Counted from the stretch's first letter, positions 17,221 through 24,690 are shown. The stretch: DNA of 64,000 nucleotides from Haloglomus litoreum (GCF_029338515.1 NZ_CP119988.1:3162001-3226000); one strand, 5' to 3'. Translations and numbers: made by a program. The notes: generated by a model from the sequence alone, not told the origin.

Positions 17221-17673
17221 GTGCCACCGATATTCGGGGTGTGGAACCCCACGGAGCCGAAGCTCCTGCGTCGGGTCCACGACCGGCTCTCGGACACGGC
17301 CGGGTGTACCAGCGTTCGGTACGTCCCGTCAAGACTGGACGCTAACGAGGTCGTCGCGGAGATCGATCCCTCGGTATTCCTCGGCCGGTCGTATCCCGCC
17401 CCCGAGGCTCGGCTCCGGGTAGAGTTCGACCTCTCGGGCGACCGCCCGCACTACTGGATCCAGTGGTGGGAACCGACCACCGGCCGGAGCATCGGCAGGC
17501 ACGCGGACGATACCGAACCGGAGTTCGGTCCAGCACACTTCCAGGTCGAATACGGCGACGGGACCACCGACCGTCGGGTAGTGTCGTATCCTGCCGATGA
17601 CCACCCGTATCGCGTGTTCGAGTACTGCCTGTCGAGTATCGACGACGAACTGCGGGCGCTGGATCGGCCGTAG
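17221..17673 (+). CDS. Acidic partner protein of cassette 3, unknown function
   Basis: A 150-residue protein starting at GTG 17221, directly after the winged-helix gene. It shows the family outline: an N-terminal helix (LLRRVHDRLSDT), a strand RYVPSRLDANEVVAEID, the aromatic WIQWWEPTTG, then GRHADDTEPEFGPAHFQVE and a C-terminal helix. No catalytic motif is recognised. The strongest conserved trait among the three partners is the H-x-D...H-F/V-Q segment. Confidence 0.75.
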   Translation: MPPIFGVWNPTEPKLLRRVHDRLSDTAGCTSVRYVPSRLDANEVVAEIDPSVFLGRSYPAPEARLRVEFDLSGDRPHYWIQWWEPTTGRSIGRHADDTEPEFGPAHFQVEYGDGTTDRRVVSYPADDHPYRVFEYCLSSIDDELRALDRP

Positions 17674-17716
17674 GATGTCTCAGAGACGGAGGCCAGCCTT
17701 CAGACCGCTCGCAGGT

Positions 17717-18127
17717 TCAGGAGGAGTCAACGATCACGTCCACGTCCAGCAGCTGCTGTACCGGTTCCCTCTCGAAATCGTCCCTGTCGCAGGTCACGAA
17801 CGTCGCCCCGATGTCACGGGCGTGCGACCCGATCAGGAGGTCGCGCATCTCGAGCGACGTGTCGTGCCTGGCCAGGTTCGCCTCGACCGACGCGGCGGTC
17901 AGGCCCCCGCTCTGCGTGAACCCCTCTACCCCGTCGAGGACACGCCCGAGCCAAGCGTGGACCGCCTCGCTGTTCTCCCGCCGTCTCGCCGGGCGGAAGA
18001 ACTCGAACACCACCAGCGAGGAGGTCACGAACTGCTCGTCGGCGTGACGCTGCAGGTAGGGGACGACCTCCTGCTGCCGTTCGGGGTGCCCCCACCTGGC
18101 GAGGACACTCGTATCGAGGAGCCTCAT
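17717..18127 (-). CDS. VapC-type PIN-domain toxin
   Basis: A 136-residue PIN ribonuclease. It begins MRLLDTSVLA with the first catalytic Asp. SLVVFEFFRP supplies the Glu, RDLLIGSHARDIGATFVTCD the later acidic residues. The gene overlaps the upstream antitoxin by 4 bases. The expected activity is Mg-dependent cleavage of RNA, restrained by the partner. It is one of three VapBC-like modules within or beside the glycan island. Confidence 0.9.
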   Translation of the reverse strand: MRLLDTSVLARWGHPERQQEVVPYLQRHADEQFVTSSLVVFEFFRPARRRENSEAVHAWLGRVLDGVEGFTQSGGLTAASVEANLARHDTSLEMRDLLIGSHARDIGATFVTCDRDDFEREPVQQLLDVDVIVDSS

Positions 18128-18357
18128 CCGGCGTCCCCGGACTCCATCTCCAGCGAGTCACGGACCTCGGACGACGACTCCTCGACGGCGTCGGCGAAGT
18201 CGCTCCCGAGGCCACCGGCCAGCTCGGCGATCCGCTCCTCCGTACTGGGTGAATCTGTCAGCCGGAGGACGACATCGCTGAAGCTCTCTCCCTCGCGCTT
18301 TGCGGCCTTGAGCCGGTCGTAGGCCTCGTCCCGGAGTGAGATGGTGGTCGTCCCCAT
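18124..18357 (-). CDS. VapB-type antitoxin
   Basis: A 77-residue protein starting at the ATG at 18357 (MGTTTISLRDEAYDRLKAAK), the standard N-terminus of archaeal VapB (PF02697-like) antitoxins with a short DNA-binding element. The C-terminal acidic helices (GSDFADAVEESSSEVRDSLE) should wrap the toxin. A longer upstream reading exists but has no family similarity. A perfect palindrome sits just upstream of the start. Confidence 0.88.
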   Translation of the reverse strand: MGTTTISLRDEAYDRLKAAKREGESFSDVVLRLTDSPSTEERIAELAGGLGSDFADAVEESSSEVRDSLEMESGDAG

Positions 18358-18360
18358 GCA

Positions 18361-18374
18361 TGCATGTACATGCA
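18361..18374 (-). promoter_or_regulatory. Palindromic operator of VapBC module 1
   Basis: TGCATGTACATGCA is a perfect 14-bp palindrome beginning 3 bases upstream of the vapB start codon, in a run of ATGCATGC-type sequence. Its place fits autoregulation by the VapBC complex. Confidence 0.6.
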
Positions 18375-18498
18375 CGCAGCCAGTAATCGCTTTCGGCGAG
18401 GTGCGTACACGGCATCCGAGAACGCCTCCGGTTCCGCAGTCGAGAAGCGGGACGACGACTGACGGAATCCCTTTACCCCCGCTCCCCACACGACCGAT

Positions 18499-19434
18499 AT
18501 GCGCGTTCTCGTCACGGGCGGCTGTGGCTACATCGGCAGCGTCCTCCTCCCCCTGCTCCGCGAGGACGAGCGGGTCGACCACGTCCGCGTCCTCGATTCA
18601 CTCGAATCCGGATCACCGCGGGCACTCCGCGGGCAACTGGGTGGCGACGACCTCTCGTTCAAGCGCGGCGACGTCCGCGAGTACGGCGACGTCGAGGGCG
18701 CCGTCCGGGACGTGGACACCGTCGTCCACCTCGCAGCTATCACGGGTGCGGCCTCGACCCACGACCGGCGCGAGGAGACGTTCGCCGTCAACTACGACGG
18801 CACCGAGAACGTCCTCCGCGCCGCGGGCAAACTCGGCGTCGACAACGTCGTCTTCGCCTCCTCCTGTAACGTCTACGGCCGGGCACCGAGCACGGCCATG
18901 GACGAGACGACCGATCCGGACCCCATCAACCCGTACGCCGAGACGAAGTTGCAGAGCGAGGACCTCCTCCGGGAGTACTGCGCGGACCACTCGATGGACG
19001 GCACCGCCCTGCGGATGGCGACCGTCTACGGCGACGCGCCCGGTGTGCGGTTCAACCTCGTGGTCAACTACTTCGTCTTCCGGGCGCTCACCGACCGGGC
19101 GCTGACGGTGTACGGCGACGGCTCGAACTGGCGGCCGTTCGTCCACGTCCGGGACTCGGCACGGGCCTACGCGAGCGCGGCGCTCGAACCGGAACGGTGG
19201 GAAGAGACCGTCTACAACGTCGGCTCGAACGACGCGAACTACCGGATCAGCGAGATCGCCGAACTCGTCCGCGAGGAGGTCGGCCCCGTCGACGTGACCT
19301 ACCTGGAGGACGAACACCCCGGGCCGTCGTACAATGTGAGCTTCGACCGCCTCGCGGGGACCGGCTTCGAGACGGAGTGGTCGCTCCGCGAGGGGGTTCG
19401 GGACATCGCCGACGCGTTCCGGGACGCGAACTGA
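18499..19434 (+). CDS. NAD-dependent sugar epimerase/dehydratase (extended SDR)
   Basis: A 311-residue GalE-type SDR. The Rossmann motif is VTGGCGYIGS (residues 5-14). VVHLAAITG supplies the NAD-side loop, FASSCNVYG the catalytic Ser region, and NPYAETKLQSE the YxxxK pair near 152-156. DGSNWRPFVHVRD is typical of nucleotide-sugar epimerases. It should act on a UDP-hexose for surface glycans. TTTACCC lies about 25 bases upstream as a TATA-like element. The substrate cannot be fixed from sequence. Confidence 0.9.
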   Translation: MRVLVTGGCGYIGSVLLPLLREDERVDHVRVLDSLESGSPRALRGQLGGDDLSFKRGDVREYGDVEGAVRDVDTVVHLAAITGAASTHDRREETFAVNYDGTENVLRAAGKLGVDNVVFASSCNVYGRAPSTAMDETTDPDPINPYAETKLQSEDLLREYCADHSMDGTALRMATVYGDAPGVRFNLVVNYFVFRALTDRALTVYGDGSNWRPFVHVRDSARAYASAALEPERWEETVYNVGSNDANYRISEIAELVREEVGPVDVTYLEDEHPGPSYNVSFDRLAGTGFETEWSLREGVRDIADAFRDAN

Positions 19435-19547
19435 GTTCTCCACCACCGGCCGACGCCATACCCAGCCACAGAGGCCCGCTACGGCACCATCTGGTGCAGA
19501 GGTGGTGCCAGCCGTTATGTGCGCCGGTCCGAGATATCTCCGGTATC

Positions 19548-20114
19548 ATGGGGTCGAGGGGGCCGAGAGCGCTGGTCGAACGGGCCGTATCGCCGGTCAT
19601 CGGCGTGGTGCTGATGGTCGCCATCGTGGTCATCCTCGCGGCGACGATGGGCGTGTTCGCGATGGGCTTCGGGGACGACCCGGCGACCCCCCAGCCGAAC
19701 ATCGACTTCACCTTCGAGTTCCACGACGACGTCGGGGACAACGGTGAGGACGCCCTCGACATCGTCCACGACGGCGGCGAGACCGTCGAGGTGGCCGACG
19801 GAAGCCAGCCCCAGACCGTCGCTGCGGGCGACCTCTACATCGTCGCCGACTACCCCTACGAGGACGACACGCTGGCCGCGAGTGGCTTCGAGTGTGGCTC
19901 ACCCTCGGGCGGACAGTATGAGTGCAGCTTCAACTTCGACGACGAGTTCGCCATCCCCGGCGATTCGATGTCGGCCGGCGAGCGGTTCCGCATCTACGGG
20001 GCCGACCCCAGCACCGAGTTCGAGAAGGCCACCGTCCGCATCGTCTACAAGCCCGAGGATGGCACCCGGAGCTACGTCCTCGCGACCTGGGAGGGCCCCG
20101 AAGCCGGGAACTGA
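19548..20114 (+). CDS. Archaeal type IV pilin-like protein
   Basis: A 188-residue secreted protein starting at ATG 19548. A short basic leader is followed by RAVSPVIGVVLMVAIVVILA, the class III signal (prepilin peptidase site before the hydrophobic H-domain) typical of haloarchaeal Pilin_N (DUF1628-like) proteins. The ectodomain is acidic and beta-rich and contains a possible disulfide pair in ECGSPSGGQYECSF. It should be cleaved by PibD and assembled into, or associated with, surface pili. Confidence 0.9.
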   Translation: MGSRGPRALVERAVSPVIGVVLMVAIVVILAATMGVFAMGFGDDPATPQPNIDFTFEFHDDVGDNGEDALDIVHDGGETVEVADGSQPQTVAAGDLYIVADYPYEDDTLAASGFECGSPSGGQYECSFNFDDEFAIPGDSMSAGERFRIYGADPSTEFEKATVRIVYKPEDGTRSYVLATWEGPEAGN

Positions 20115-20235
20115 GAGGGGAGGACCGAACCGTCGTGTCTCCACCACCCCAAGAGGGCCGCCGGATCGACGAGTCATCGATGTCCTGGCAGTGCGTCCCA
20201 CAGTAATTTCATTCCCGGCCGCCAATCGGGCCCGT

Positions 20236-20412
20236 GTGTCACTGGCGTACAGGTGGGTGACGACGCTCATCGCGGGGCTGGTCGTGCTCCCCGTCTACCT
20301 GCTGGGATGGGTGAGCGACATGAACGCGCTCCTGTACTTCGCGATACTCGACAGTCTCCTCTACTCGCCGGTGTGGCTCGGCTACATCGCTGACTTCCTC
20401 TCCTCCGAGTGA
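20236..20412 (+). CDS. Small two-helix membrane protein
   Basis: A predicted 58-residue protein starting at GTG 20236, with two hydrophobic segments (LIAGLVVLPVYLLGWV, then ALLYFAILDSLLYSPVWLGYIA). Nothing indicates a function. Its TGA stop coincides with the tip of the IS200/IS605 element that follows, so the natural C-terminus may have been altered by insertion. Confidence 0.5.
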   Translation: MSLAYRWVTTLIAGLVVLPVYLLGWVSDMNALLYFAILDSLLYSPVWLGYIADFLSSE

Positions 20413-20417
20413 CTTCT

Positions 20418-20437
20418 CCCACGACTAAAGTCGTGGG
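20418..20437 (-). repeat. Right-end hairpin of the IS element, possible guide-RNA 3' region
   Basis: CCCACGACTAAAGTCGTGGG is a perfect 9-bp stem with a two-base loop. It overlaps the last codons and stop (TAG at 20427-20425) of tnpB. In this family the 3' part of tnpB and the right end encode the omega RNA that guides TnpB, so this hairpin is likely part of or next to it. Confidence 0.65.
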
Positions 20438-21597
20438 CTTCCCTCACGGAGGGTTAGGCCCACGTCTTCCGGGGAGTTCGCAGGTTCCATCTCACCGCTG
20501 GTTCCCTTGAGTACGACCTGCGTTTCGGGCTGAGCCACAACAGCCCCCGCCGAGGATAGCGGGCTCGTGATGTCCTTACCCACGGCTCGTTGACCGATGT
20601 TCGACGCCCCATTCTTGTCCGCATTATCCTCTAACCCGCAGTCCTCACACTCCACCCGGCCCTGCACCTCACGACTCGTGTTCTGTGATCCACACCGCCA
20701 ACACGTCACCGACGTGTCGTACTCCTCAACCGGGATACACTCACGACCGTCAAGATGGGCTTTGTACGTGAGGCGGTTCGCCAGCTTCGCATACGGCATC
20801 TTGTGCGTCTTGTCGTTCACGTACCGGCCTTTGTCGTTGTCGAAGCGCAACCCCGTCATATCACCGAACACGATGACTGCGTTGCGCTCCCGAGCGCGGG
20901 CGATGAGTTCGTTCGCCACCTGATGCAACTCGTGGTCGACCGTCCGCGACTCCTTGTTCCCGAGGCCCTCGATCACCTGCGCTCCCGAACGCACCTTCGC
21001 CTTCCCGATGGATTTGCGGAGCTGCTTGTAGTGTTCACGGACGCGACGGACTTCCGCGCCGTGGAACTGCGTGTCGCGGTCGGAGAGGAACGTGCTGACG
21101 GCTATCCACTTCGCACCCATATCAACGGCGAGGACGTCGTCGTATTCGTCTGCGACGGCCACAGACCGCGTGCAGACGAGGTGGACGTACCACTCGCCAT
21201 CCCGGTGGACGAGTTCCGAGTCACGGATGTACTCGTCTTCGAGGAGGTGCGTGTCTTTCTCGGGGACACGAACGGGCACCCAGATGCTATCCCCGCGTTC
21301 TTTCTCGGGGTTGTAGACGGGGAGTTTGAACCACCACGACGAGAGGACGGTATCCTCGTCGTGTTCGATGGTGATGCAGTCGTTGCGGAGGACGACGGGT
21401 TGGTCAGTGTCCGCTCGCGGGTTCTTGTTCGAGCGGACTTTGCCCGCCTGTTGCTTGGTGGCGGAGTAGAGGGTTGCGTCCTCGTCACCGTGAACGGCGT
21501 CTTGGAACGCGGAGTATTCACGTTCGACGAGTCGGGCTTTCCGCTCGGTGAGCGAGTGGAGTTTGACCCGTACCGTAGTGGTGACGTCTCGGCGCAT
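20425..21597 (-). CDS. tnpB: TnpB RNA-guided nuclease homologue, catalytic Glu replaced
   Basis: A 390-residue protein starting at ATG 21597, 2 bases after tnpA ends. RuvC motif I is VLAVDMGAKW (D159). Motif II reads VIVFGDMTGL, with Gly245-Asp246 where most TnpBs have Glu-Asp. Zinc-ribbon cysteines are 299, 302, 317 and 320, and motif III is ADKNGASNIG (D327). TnpB cuts DNA next to a short motif, guided by omega RNA, and helps keep the IS in place. Loss of the usual Glu suggests weak or absent cleavage, unless Asp246 compensates. The N-terminal part is complete. Confidence 0.93.
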   Translation of the reverse strand: MRRDVTTTVRVKLHSLTERKARLVEREYSAFQDAVHGDEDATLYSATKQQAGKVRSNKNPRADTDQPVVLRNDCITIEHDEDTVLSSWWFKLPVYNPEKERGDSIWVPVRVPEKDTHLLEDEYIRDSELVHRDGEWYVHLVCTRSVAVADEYDDVLAVDMGAKWIAVSTFLSDRDTQFHGAEVRRVREHYKQLRKSIGKAKVRSGAQVIEGLGNKESRTVDHELHQVANELIARARERNAVIVFGDMTGLRFDNDKGRYVNDKTHKMPYAKLANRLTYKAHLDGRECIPVEEYDTSVTCWRCGSQNTSREVQGRVECEDCGLEDNADKNGASNIGQRAVGKDITSPLSSAGAVVAQPETQVVLKGTSGEMEPANSPEDVGLTLREGSPRL

Positions 21598-21599
21598 CG

Positions 21600-21989
21600 T
21601 TATCGTCCGGTCTGTGCTTCGATGTACTCCTCGATAGTCTGACTCGACACCTCTCCTGCCGATGAGACGAAGTACGAGCGCGTCCACAGCGAGGGGAGGC
21701 CGAAGTCGAACTCCTCGCGGAGGTTCCGCGAGGTGTAGCCCTTGACCTGTTGGATGATTTTGTTGGGGGAGAGCTTCGGGGTGCCCGTGATGAACAGGTG
21801 TACGTGGTCGGGCTGGATTGCCAGCCGGAGGATGTCGAGGTCGAGTTCGTCGGCCTTCTCCTCGATGAGGTGTTCGAGACGGTCGGCAACCTCGTCGGTC
21901 AGCACCGGTTTGCGGTACTTCGGGCACCACACGAAGTGGTAGTGGAGATTGTGTACCGACGTTCGCTCTCGACTGTACCCCCGTGGCAT
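21600..21989 (-). CDS. tnpA: IS200/IS605 Y1 HUH transposase TnpA
   Basis: A 129-residue protein of normal family length. HLHYHFVWCPKYRKPV is the conserved start, PDHVHLFI gives the HUH pair (H62 and H64), and IEEYIEAQ the nucleophilic Tyr122. All catalytic residues are intact, so it should cut and join single-stranded ends as 5'-phosphotyrosine intermediates. A strongly AT-rich promoter (near 22009-22022) precedes it. Confidence 0.96.
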   Translation of the reverse strand: MPRGYSRERTSVHNLHYHFVWCPKYRKPVLTDEVADRLEHLIEEKADELDLDILRLAIQPDHVHLFITGTPKLSPNKIIQQVKGYTSRNLREEFDFGLPSLWTRSYFVSSAGEVSSQTIEEYIEAQTGR

Positions 21990-22086
21990 ACGATTAGATA
22001 GAGTCTCATTTATATTATATGCTATGACTGCATCAACCTTCGGTCGGCTATCGAGGATGGTTTGTGACGAGTGTGGTCGGATTCTT

Positions 22087-22106
22087 CCCACGACTGAAGT
22101 CGTGGG
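22087..22106 (-). repeat. Left-end hairpin of the IS element
   Basis: CCCACGACTGAAGTCGTGGG is a perfect 9-bp stem with a GA loop, about 100 bases upstream of tnpA. It is almost identical to the right-end hairpin and in the same orientation, as TnpA recognition of one strand requires. It could alternatively be the end of a second, lost element. The gap to 22272 has no gene. Confidence 0.65.
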
Positions 22107-22272
22107 CTTTCTCCTCGATCTCGTGTAACGAGGCAGGCCACGCCACGGCGACGAACCGTTCGGAGACCGACCGTCTCTCGGCACCTTCCCACCCGGGGGC
22201 AGAGACGCTCGACTGGCCCCAGGGAGCCCCACACCCAGACGCGTCCGCCCGTCGCCCGTACCGGACGAACTA

Positions 22273-22293
22273 TTTACCCGGCAACCGAGTAAC
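22273..22293 (+). promoter_or_regulatory. TrmB-like operator upstream of an SDR gene
   Basis: TTTACCCG-gcaac-CGAGTAAC has the same 8-5-8 layout as the sites at 12328 and 24670. It reads TACC-N8-GAGTA and ends 5 bases before the ATG at 22299. Its left half overlaps the position expected for a TATA box, so binding would block transcription. Confidence 0.55.
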
Positions 22294-22298
22294 CACTC

Positions 22299-23294
22299 AT
22301 GGACGAGGACACGACGGGCGACGGCGACGCGCCTCACGTCGCCGTCACGGGCGCTGCGGGCTACATCGGGAGCCGGCTCGTCACGGAGATCCAGGAGACA
22401 CACGAATCCTGGGACGTGACCGCCATCGACAACTTCTATCTCGGCGATATCCGAGAAATCCGCGACGTTTCCGTCGAACACGTCGACATCCGGAATCGGG
22501 ACCGCCTAGAGGACGCGCTGGCCGGCGCGGACGTCGTCATCCATCTCGCGGCTATCTCCGGCGTCGACGACTGCGAGACCAGACCCGACCTCTCGTACGA
22601 GGTGAACGTCCAGGGGACCAACAACGTCGCCTGGTTCTGCCGGAAGACCGGCGCCGCGATGGCGTTCCCGTTCTCGATGGCCGTCATCGGGGACCCCGAC
22701 GAGTTCCCCATCACCGCCGAGATGGAACGGGACCCGCTGAACTGGTACGGCCGGACGAAGGTGCTCGGCGAGCGGGCCGTCGAGACGATGGCCGAGGGCG
22801 CCTTCCCGGCCCACCAGTTCATGGTCTCGAACCTCTACGGCGGACACTCCATCGATGGCCGGCAGGTCTCGAAGGGGACCGTCATCAACTTCTTCGTGAA
22901 CCGCGCGCTCGCCGGCGAACCGCTGACGGTCTACGAGCCGGGCGACCAGGCCCGCAACTTCGTCCACGTCCGGGACGTGGCGGGCGCGTTCCTGCGCAGT
23001 GCCGAGAGACTGCTGGAGGAACGCGCCGCGGGCGAGACCGGCAGCACCGCCTACGAGGTGGCGACCGACGAGGACCCCGGCGTGATGACCATCGCGGAAC
23101 TCGTCCAGCGGCTCTGCATCGAGGAGGGCGGCCCCGAGGTGGAGATCGTCCTGCAGGAGAACCCGCGCGACGAGACGCTCGTGAGCGAGTTCGGCGTGGA
23201 CACGTCCCGGACGCGAGCGGAGCTGGGATGGTCTCCCGAGGAGAGCGTCGAGGCGACGGTCCGGGAGTTGCTTCGGACGGGGCTGGACGGCTGA
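22299..23294 (+). CDS. NAD-dependent sugar epimerase/dehydratase (extended SDR)
   Basis: A 331-residue protein with a short acidic leader, then VAVTGAAGYIGSRL (NAD-binding), VIHLAAISG, FPFSMAVIGD as the Ser/Thr region, and NWYGRTKVLGE with the YxxxK pair near 150. PGDQARNFVHVRDVAGAFL closes the nucleotide-sugar part. Like the SDR at 18499 it should act on a UDP- or dTDP-sugar. It stands alone after the IS element with a TrmB-like operator, so expression is probably tied to sugar metabolism. Confidence 0.88.
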   Translation: MDEDTTGDGDAPHVAVTGAAGYIGSRLVTEIQETHESWDVTAIDNFYLGDIREIRDVSVEHVDIRNRDRLEDALAGADVVIHLAAISGVDDCETRPDLSYEVNVQGTNNVAWFCRKTGAAMAFPFSMAVIGDPDEFPITAEMERDPLNWYGRTKVLGERAVETMAEGAFPAHQFMVSNLYGGHSIDGRQVSKGTVINFFVNRALAGEPLTVYEPGDQARNFVHVRDVAGAFLRSAERLLEERAAGETGSTAYEVATDEDPGVMTIAELVQRLCIEEGGPEVEIVLQENPRDETLVSEFGVDTSRTRAELGWSPEESVEATVRELLRTGLDG

Positions 23295-23336
23295 ATATCG
23301 CAGGTTCGAGCCCCGGTGGCCGACCGCGGTTCCAGT

Positions 23337-23741
23337 TCAGTAGCCGACTCGCGTCAGGCCATCCACGTGGTCGAAGTCATCATCGTCGGAGACCACAGGT
23401 TCGTTGACCTCTAGTGCCGTCGACGCGACGATGGCGTCCGCCGGTCCGAGGGCTGGCTTGCTGTCGCTCCGACGGTGCGTCCCTTCCAGTACTCCCGCCC
23501 GCTTCGCTATCGACTGCGTCAAATCCACCGTCGGTCTGCTCGAGATGAGTCGCCGGTACGCGCGCTGGTCCTCCAGCCTGTACTGCTGGCGGTTCGTGTG
23601 CCCAACCGGGATGAACAGCTCGAACCACACGATGGTGGGTACTCGCAACGGGACACCCGAGGTCTCGAGTTCCTCCGCCTTCGCCAGCGCCCCCGGATGT
23701 CGGTCCTTGAGTGCGCCGAGGAAGTTCGTATCGAGAATCAT
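23337..23741 (-). CDS. VapC-type PIN-domain toxin
   Basis: A 134-residue PIN nuclease: MILDTNFLGALKDR supplies the first Asp, PTIVWFELFIPVG the Glu, GPADAIVASTAL the central Asp, and VVSDDDDFDHV the last acidic cluster. All four acidic positions appear intact. It overlaps the antitoxin by 4 bases. This is the second VapBC module in the island. Confidence 0.92.
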   Translation of the reverse strand: MILDTNFLGALKDRHPGALAKAEELETSGVPLRVPTIVWFELFIPVGHTNRQQYRLEDQRAYRRLISSRPTVDLTQSIAKRAGVLEGTHRRSDSKPALGPADAIVASTALEVNEPVVSDDDDFDHVDGLTRVGY

Positions 23742-23977
23742 TCCTCGTGGAGGAGTTGCTCGACCGCCTCGTCCTCCTCACCCTCCGCCGCCTCAATCAC
23801 GCGCTTCTCCTGCTCCCACCGGCTCTCGTCTCGGTCAGCGAACTCGTCCGCGAAGTCCAGCAGCGTGTAGTCGTTCGTCAGACGGTCGACCGCCTCGGAG
23901 AACGTCTCATCCTCGCGTTTCCGGCTCTTGATGCGTTCGTACACGTCCTCCTCCAGGCGGACGGTCTTCGTTCCCAT
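23738..23977 (-). CDS. VapB-type antitoxin
   Basis: A 79-residue protein starting at the ATG at 23977 (MGTKTVRLEEDVYERIKSRK), homologous in plan to the antitoxin at 18124: an N-terminal DNA-binding strand-helix element, then acidic helices rich in Glu and Asp. An inverted repeat lies immediately upstream. Confidence 0.9.
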   Translation of the reverse strand: MGTKTVRLEEDVYERIKSRKREDETFSEAVDRLTNDYTLLDFADEFADRDESRWEQEKRVIEAAEGEEDEAVEQLLHEE

Positions 23978-23978
23978 G

Positions 23979-23995
23979 TGTATACGTCGTTTACA
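23979..23995 (-). promoter_or_regulatory. Inverted-repeat operator of VapBC module 2
   Basis: TGTATACG-T-CGTTTACA is an 8-1-8 inverted repeat with one mismatched pair, one base upstream of the vapB start codon. Position and symmetry fit autorepression by the VapBC complex. Its sequence differs from the module-1 palindrome. Confidence 0.55.
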
Positions 23996-24058
23996 GGCCC
24001 ACATCAGCGTTGTGCCGCCCCCCTCGATAAGGGCTAGAGACGGAACCGGCCTCCGACC

Positions 24059-24547
24059 TTACGACCCCCCAACAGCCCGCAGGTCGCGCGCGTACCGCTG
24101 GACGTACTCGTGGTACGACTCGTCCACGTCGGCGGGCTGGACGAACCGAACGCCATCGTGCTGGTCGTCGAGTGTCACGTCCTCGGCCGAGAGGTCGCCG
24201 TCCGCGTCGGCCGCCCGCGCCCGGAACGCGATGTTGACCGTGTGGCGACTCGGCCCCGGGGCACTCGTCTCCCACCGGTGCTCGTAGACGCCGAGCCGGT
24301 CGCCGATGGTGAGGTCGACCCCGAGTTCCTCGCGGCCGACCCGTCGGGCGGCGTCCTCCAGCCGTTCGCCCTTGTAGAGACGGCTCCCGGGCCAGAACCA
24401 CTCGTCGCACGCGGGCTCGTTCGTCCGGTGGGCGAGCAGGACGGCCCCGTCGGCCCGCTCGACGACGACCTCCACGCAGACCTGTGGCATCCGCTCGATG
24501 AACTCCCGGAACGTCTCCTCGGGGACGAACTCGTCTTGGACGCGCAT
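24059..24547 (-). CDS. NUDIX hydrolase, GDP-mannose mannosyl hydrolase-like
   Basis: A 162-residue protein. The start PEETFREFIERMPQVCVEVV and the diverged Nudix box GSRLYKGERLEDAARRVGRE followed by ELGV resemble GDP-mannose mannosyl hydrolases (GDPMK), which lack the strict REUxEE pattern. WFWPGSRLYKGE is typical of that subgroup. It could hydrolyse a nucleotide-sugar and so control glycan precursor pools. It is divergent from the sqdB homologue, with a 145-base shared promoter region. Confidence 0.85.
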   Translation of the reverse strand: MRVQDEFVPEETFREFIERMPQVCVEVVVERADGAVLLAHRTNEPACDEWFWPGSRLYKGERLEDAARRVGREELGVDLTIGDRLGVYEHRWETSAPGPSRHTVNIAFRARAADADGDLSAEDVTLDDQHDGVRFVQPADVDESYHEYVQRYARDLRAVGGS

Positions 24548-24669
24548 GGGGGAGCGTTCCGCGGCGAGCCCATGAGGGGTTCGGTCAGCGACCGGTTCCT
24601 CTCGGATGTCAGCGACAGCTCCTCCCGGAGTGTGCCCGGACCGCGTGACAAGATATTTGTAGCCGGCAA

Positions 24670-24690
24670 GTTACTCACAGAGTGAGTAAC
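24670..24690 (+). promoter_or_regulatory. TrmB-like operator upstream of sqdB homologue
   Basis: GTTACTCAC-aga-GTGAGTAAC is a perfect 9-bp inverted repeat. It holds TACT-N8-GAGTA, an exact match to the known TrmB consensus, and ends 2 bases before the ATG at 24693. A TATA-like AGATATTTG lies at about 24650, so the site overlaps the likely transcription start, which predicts repression. Confidence 0.75.

Larger units (their letters stand above)
20410..22115 (-). mobile_element. Complete IS200/IS605-family element (tnpA-tnpB)
   Basis: A minus-strand element encoding a Y1 HUH transposase and a TnpB nuclease, bounded by matching subterminal hairpins (20418-20437 and 22087-22106) with the same flanking CTCCC...CTTYC pattern, as expected for IPL and IPR. 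IS200/IS605 elements have no inverted terminal repeats, so the exact ends are uncertain by some bases. The TnpB stop lies inside the right-end hairpin. It sits between the pilin/membrane genes and an SDR gene in the glycan island. Confidence 0.88.
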
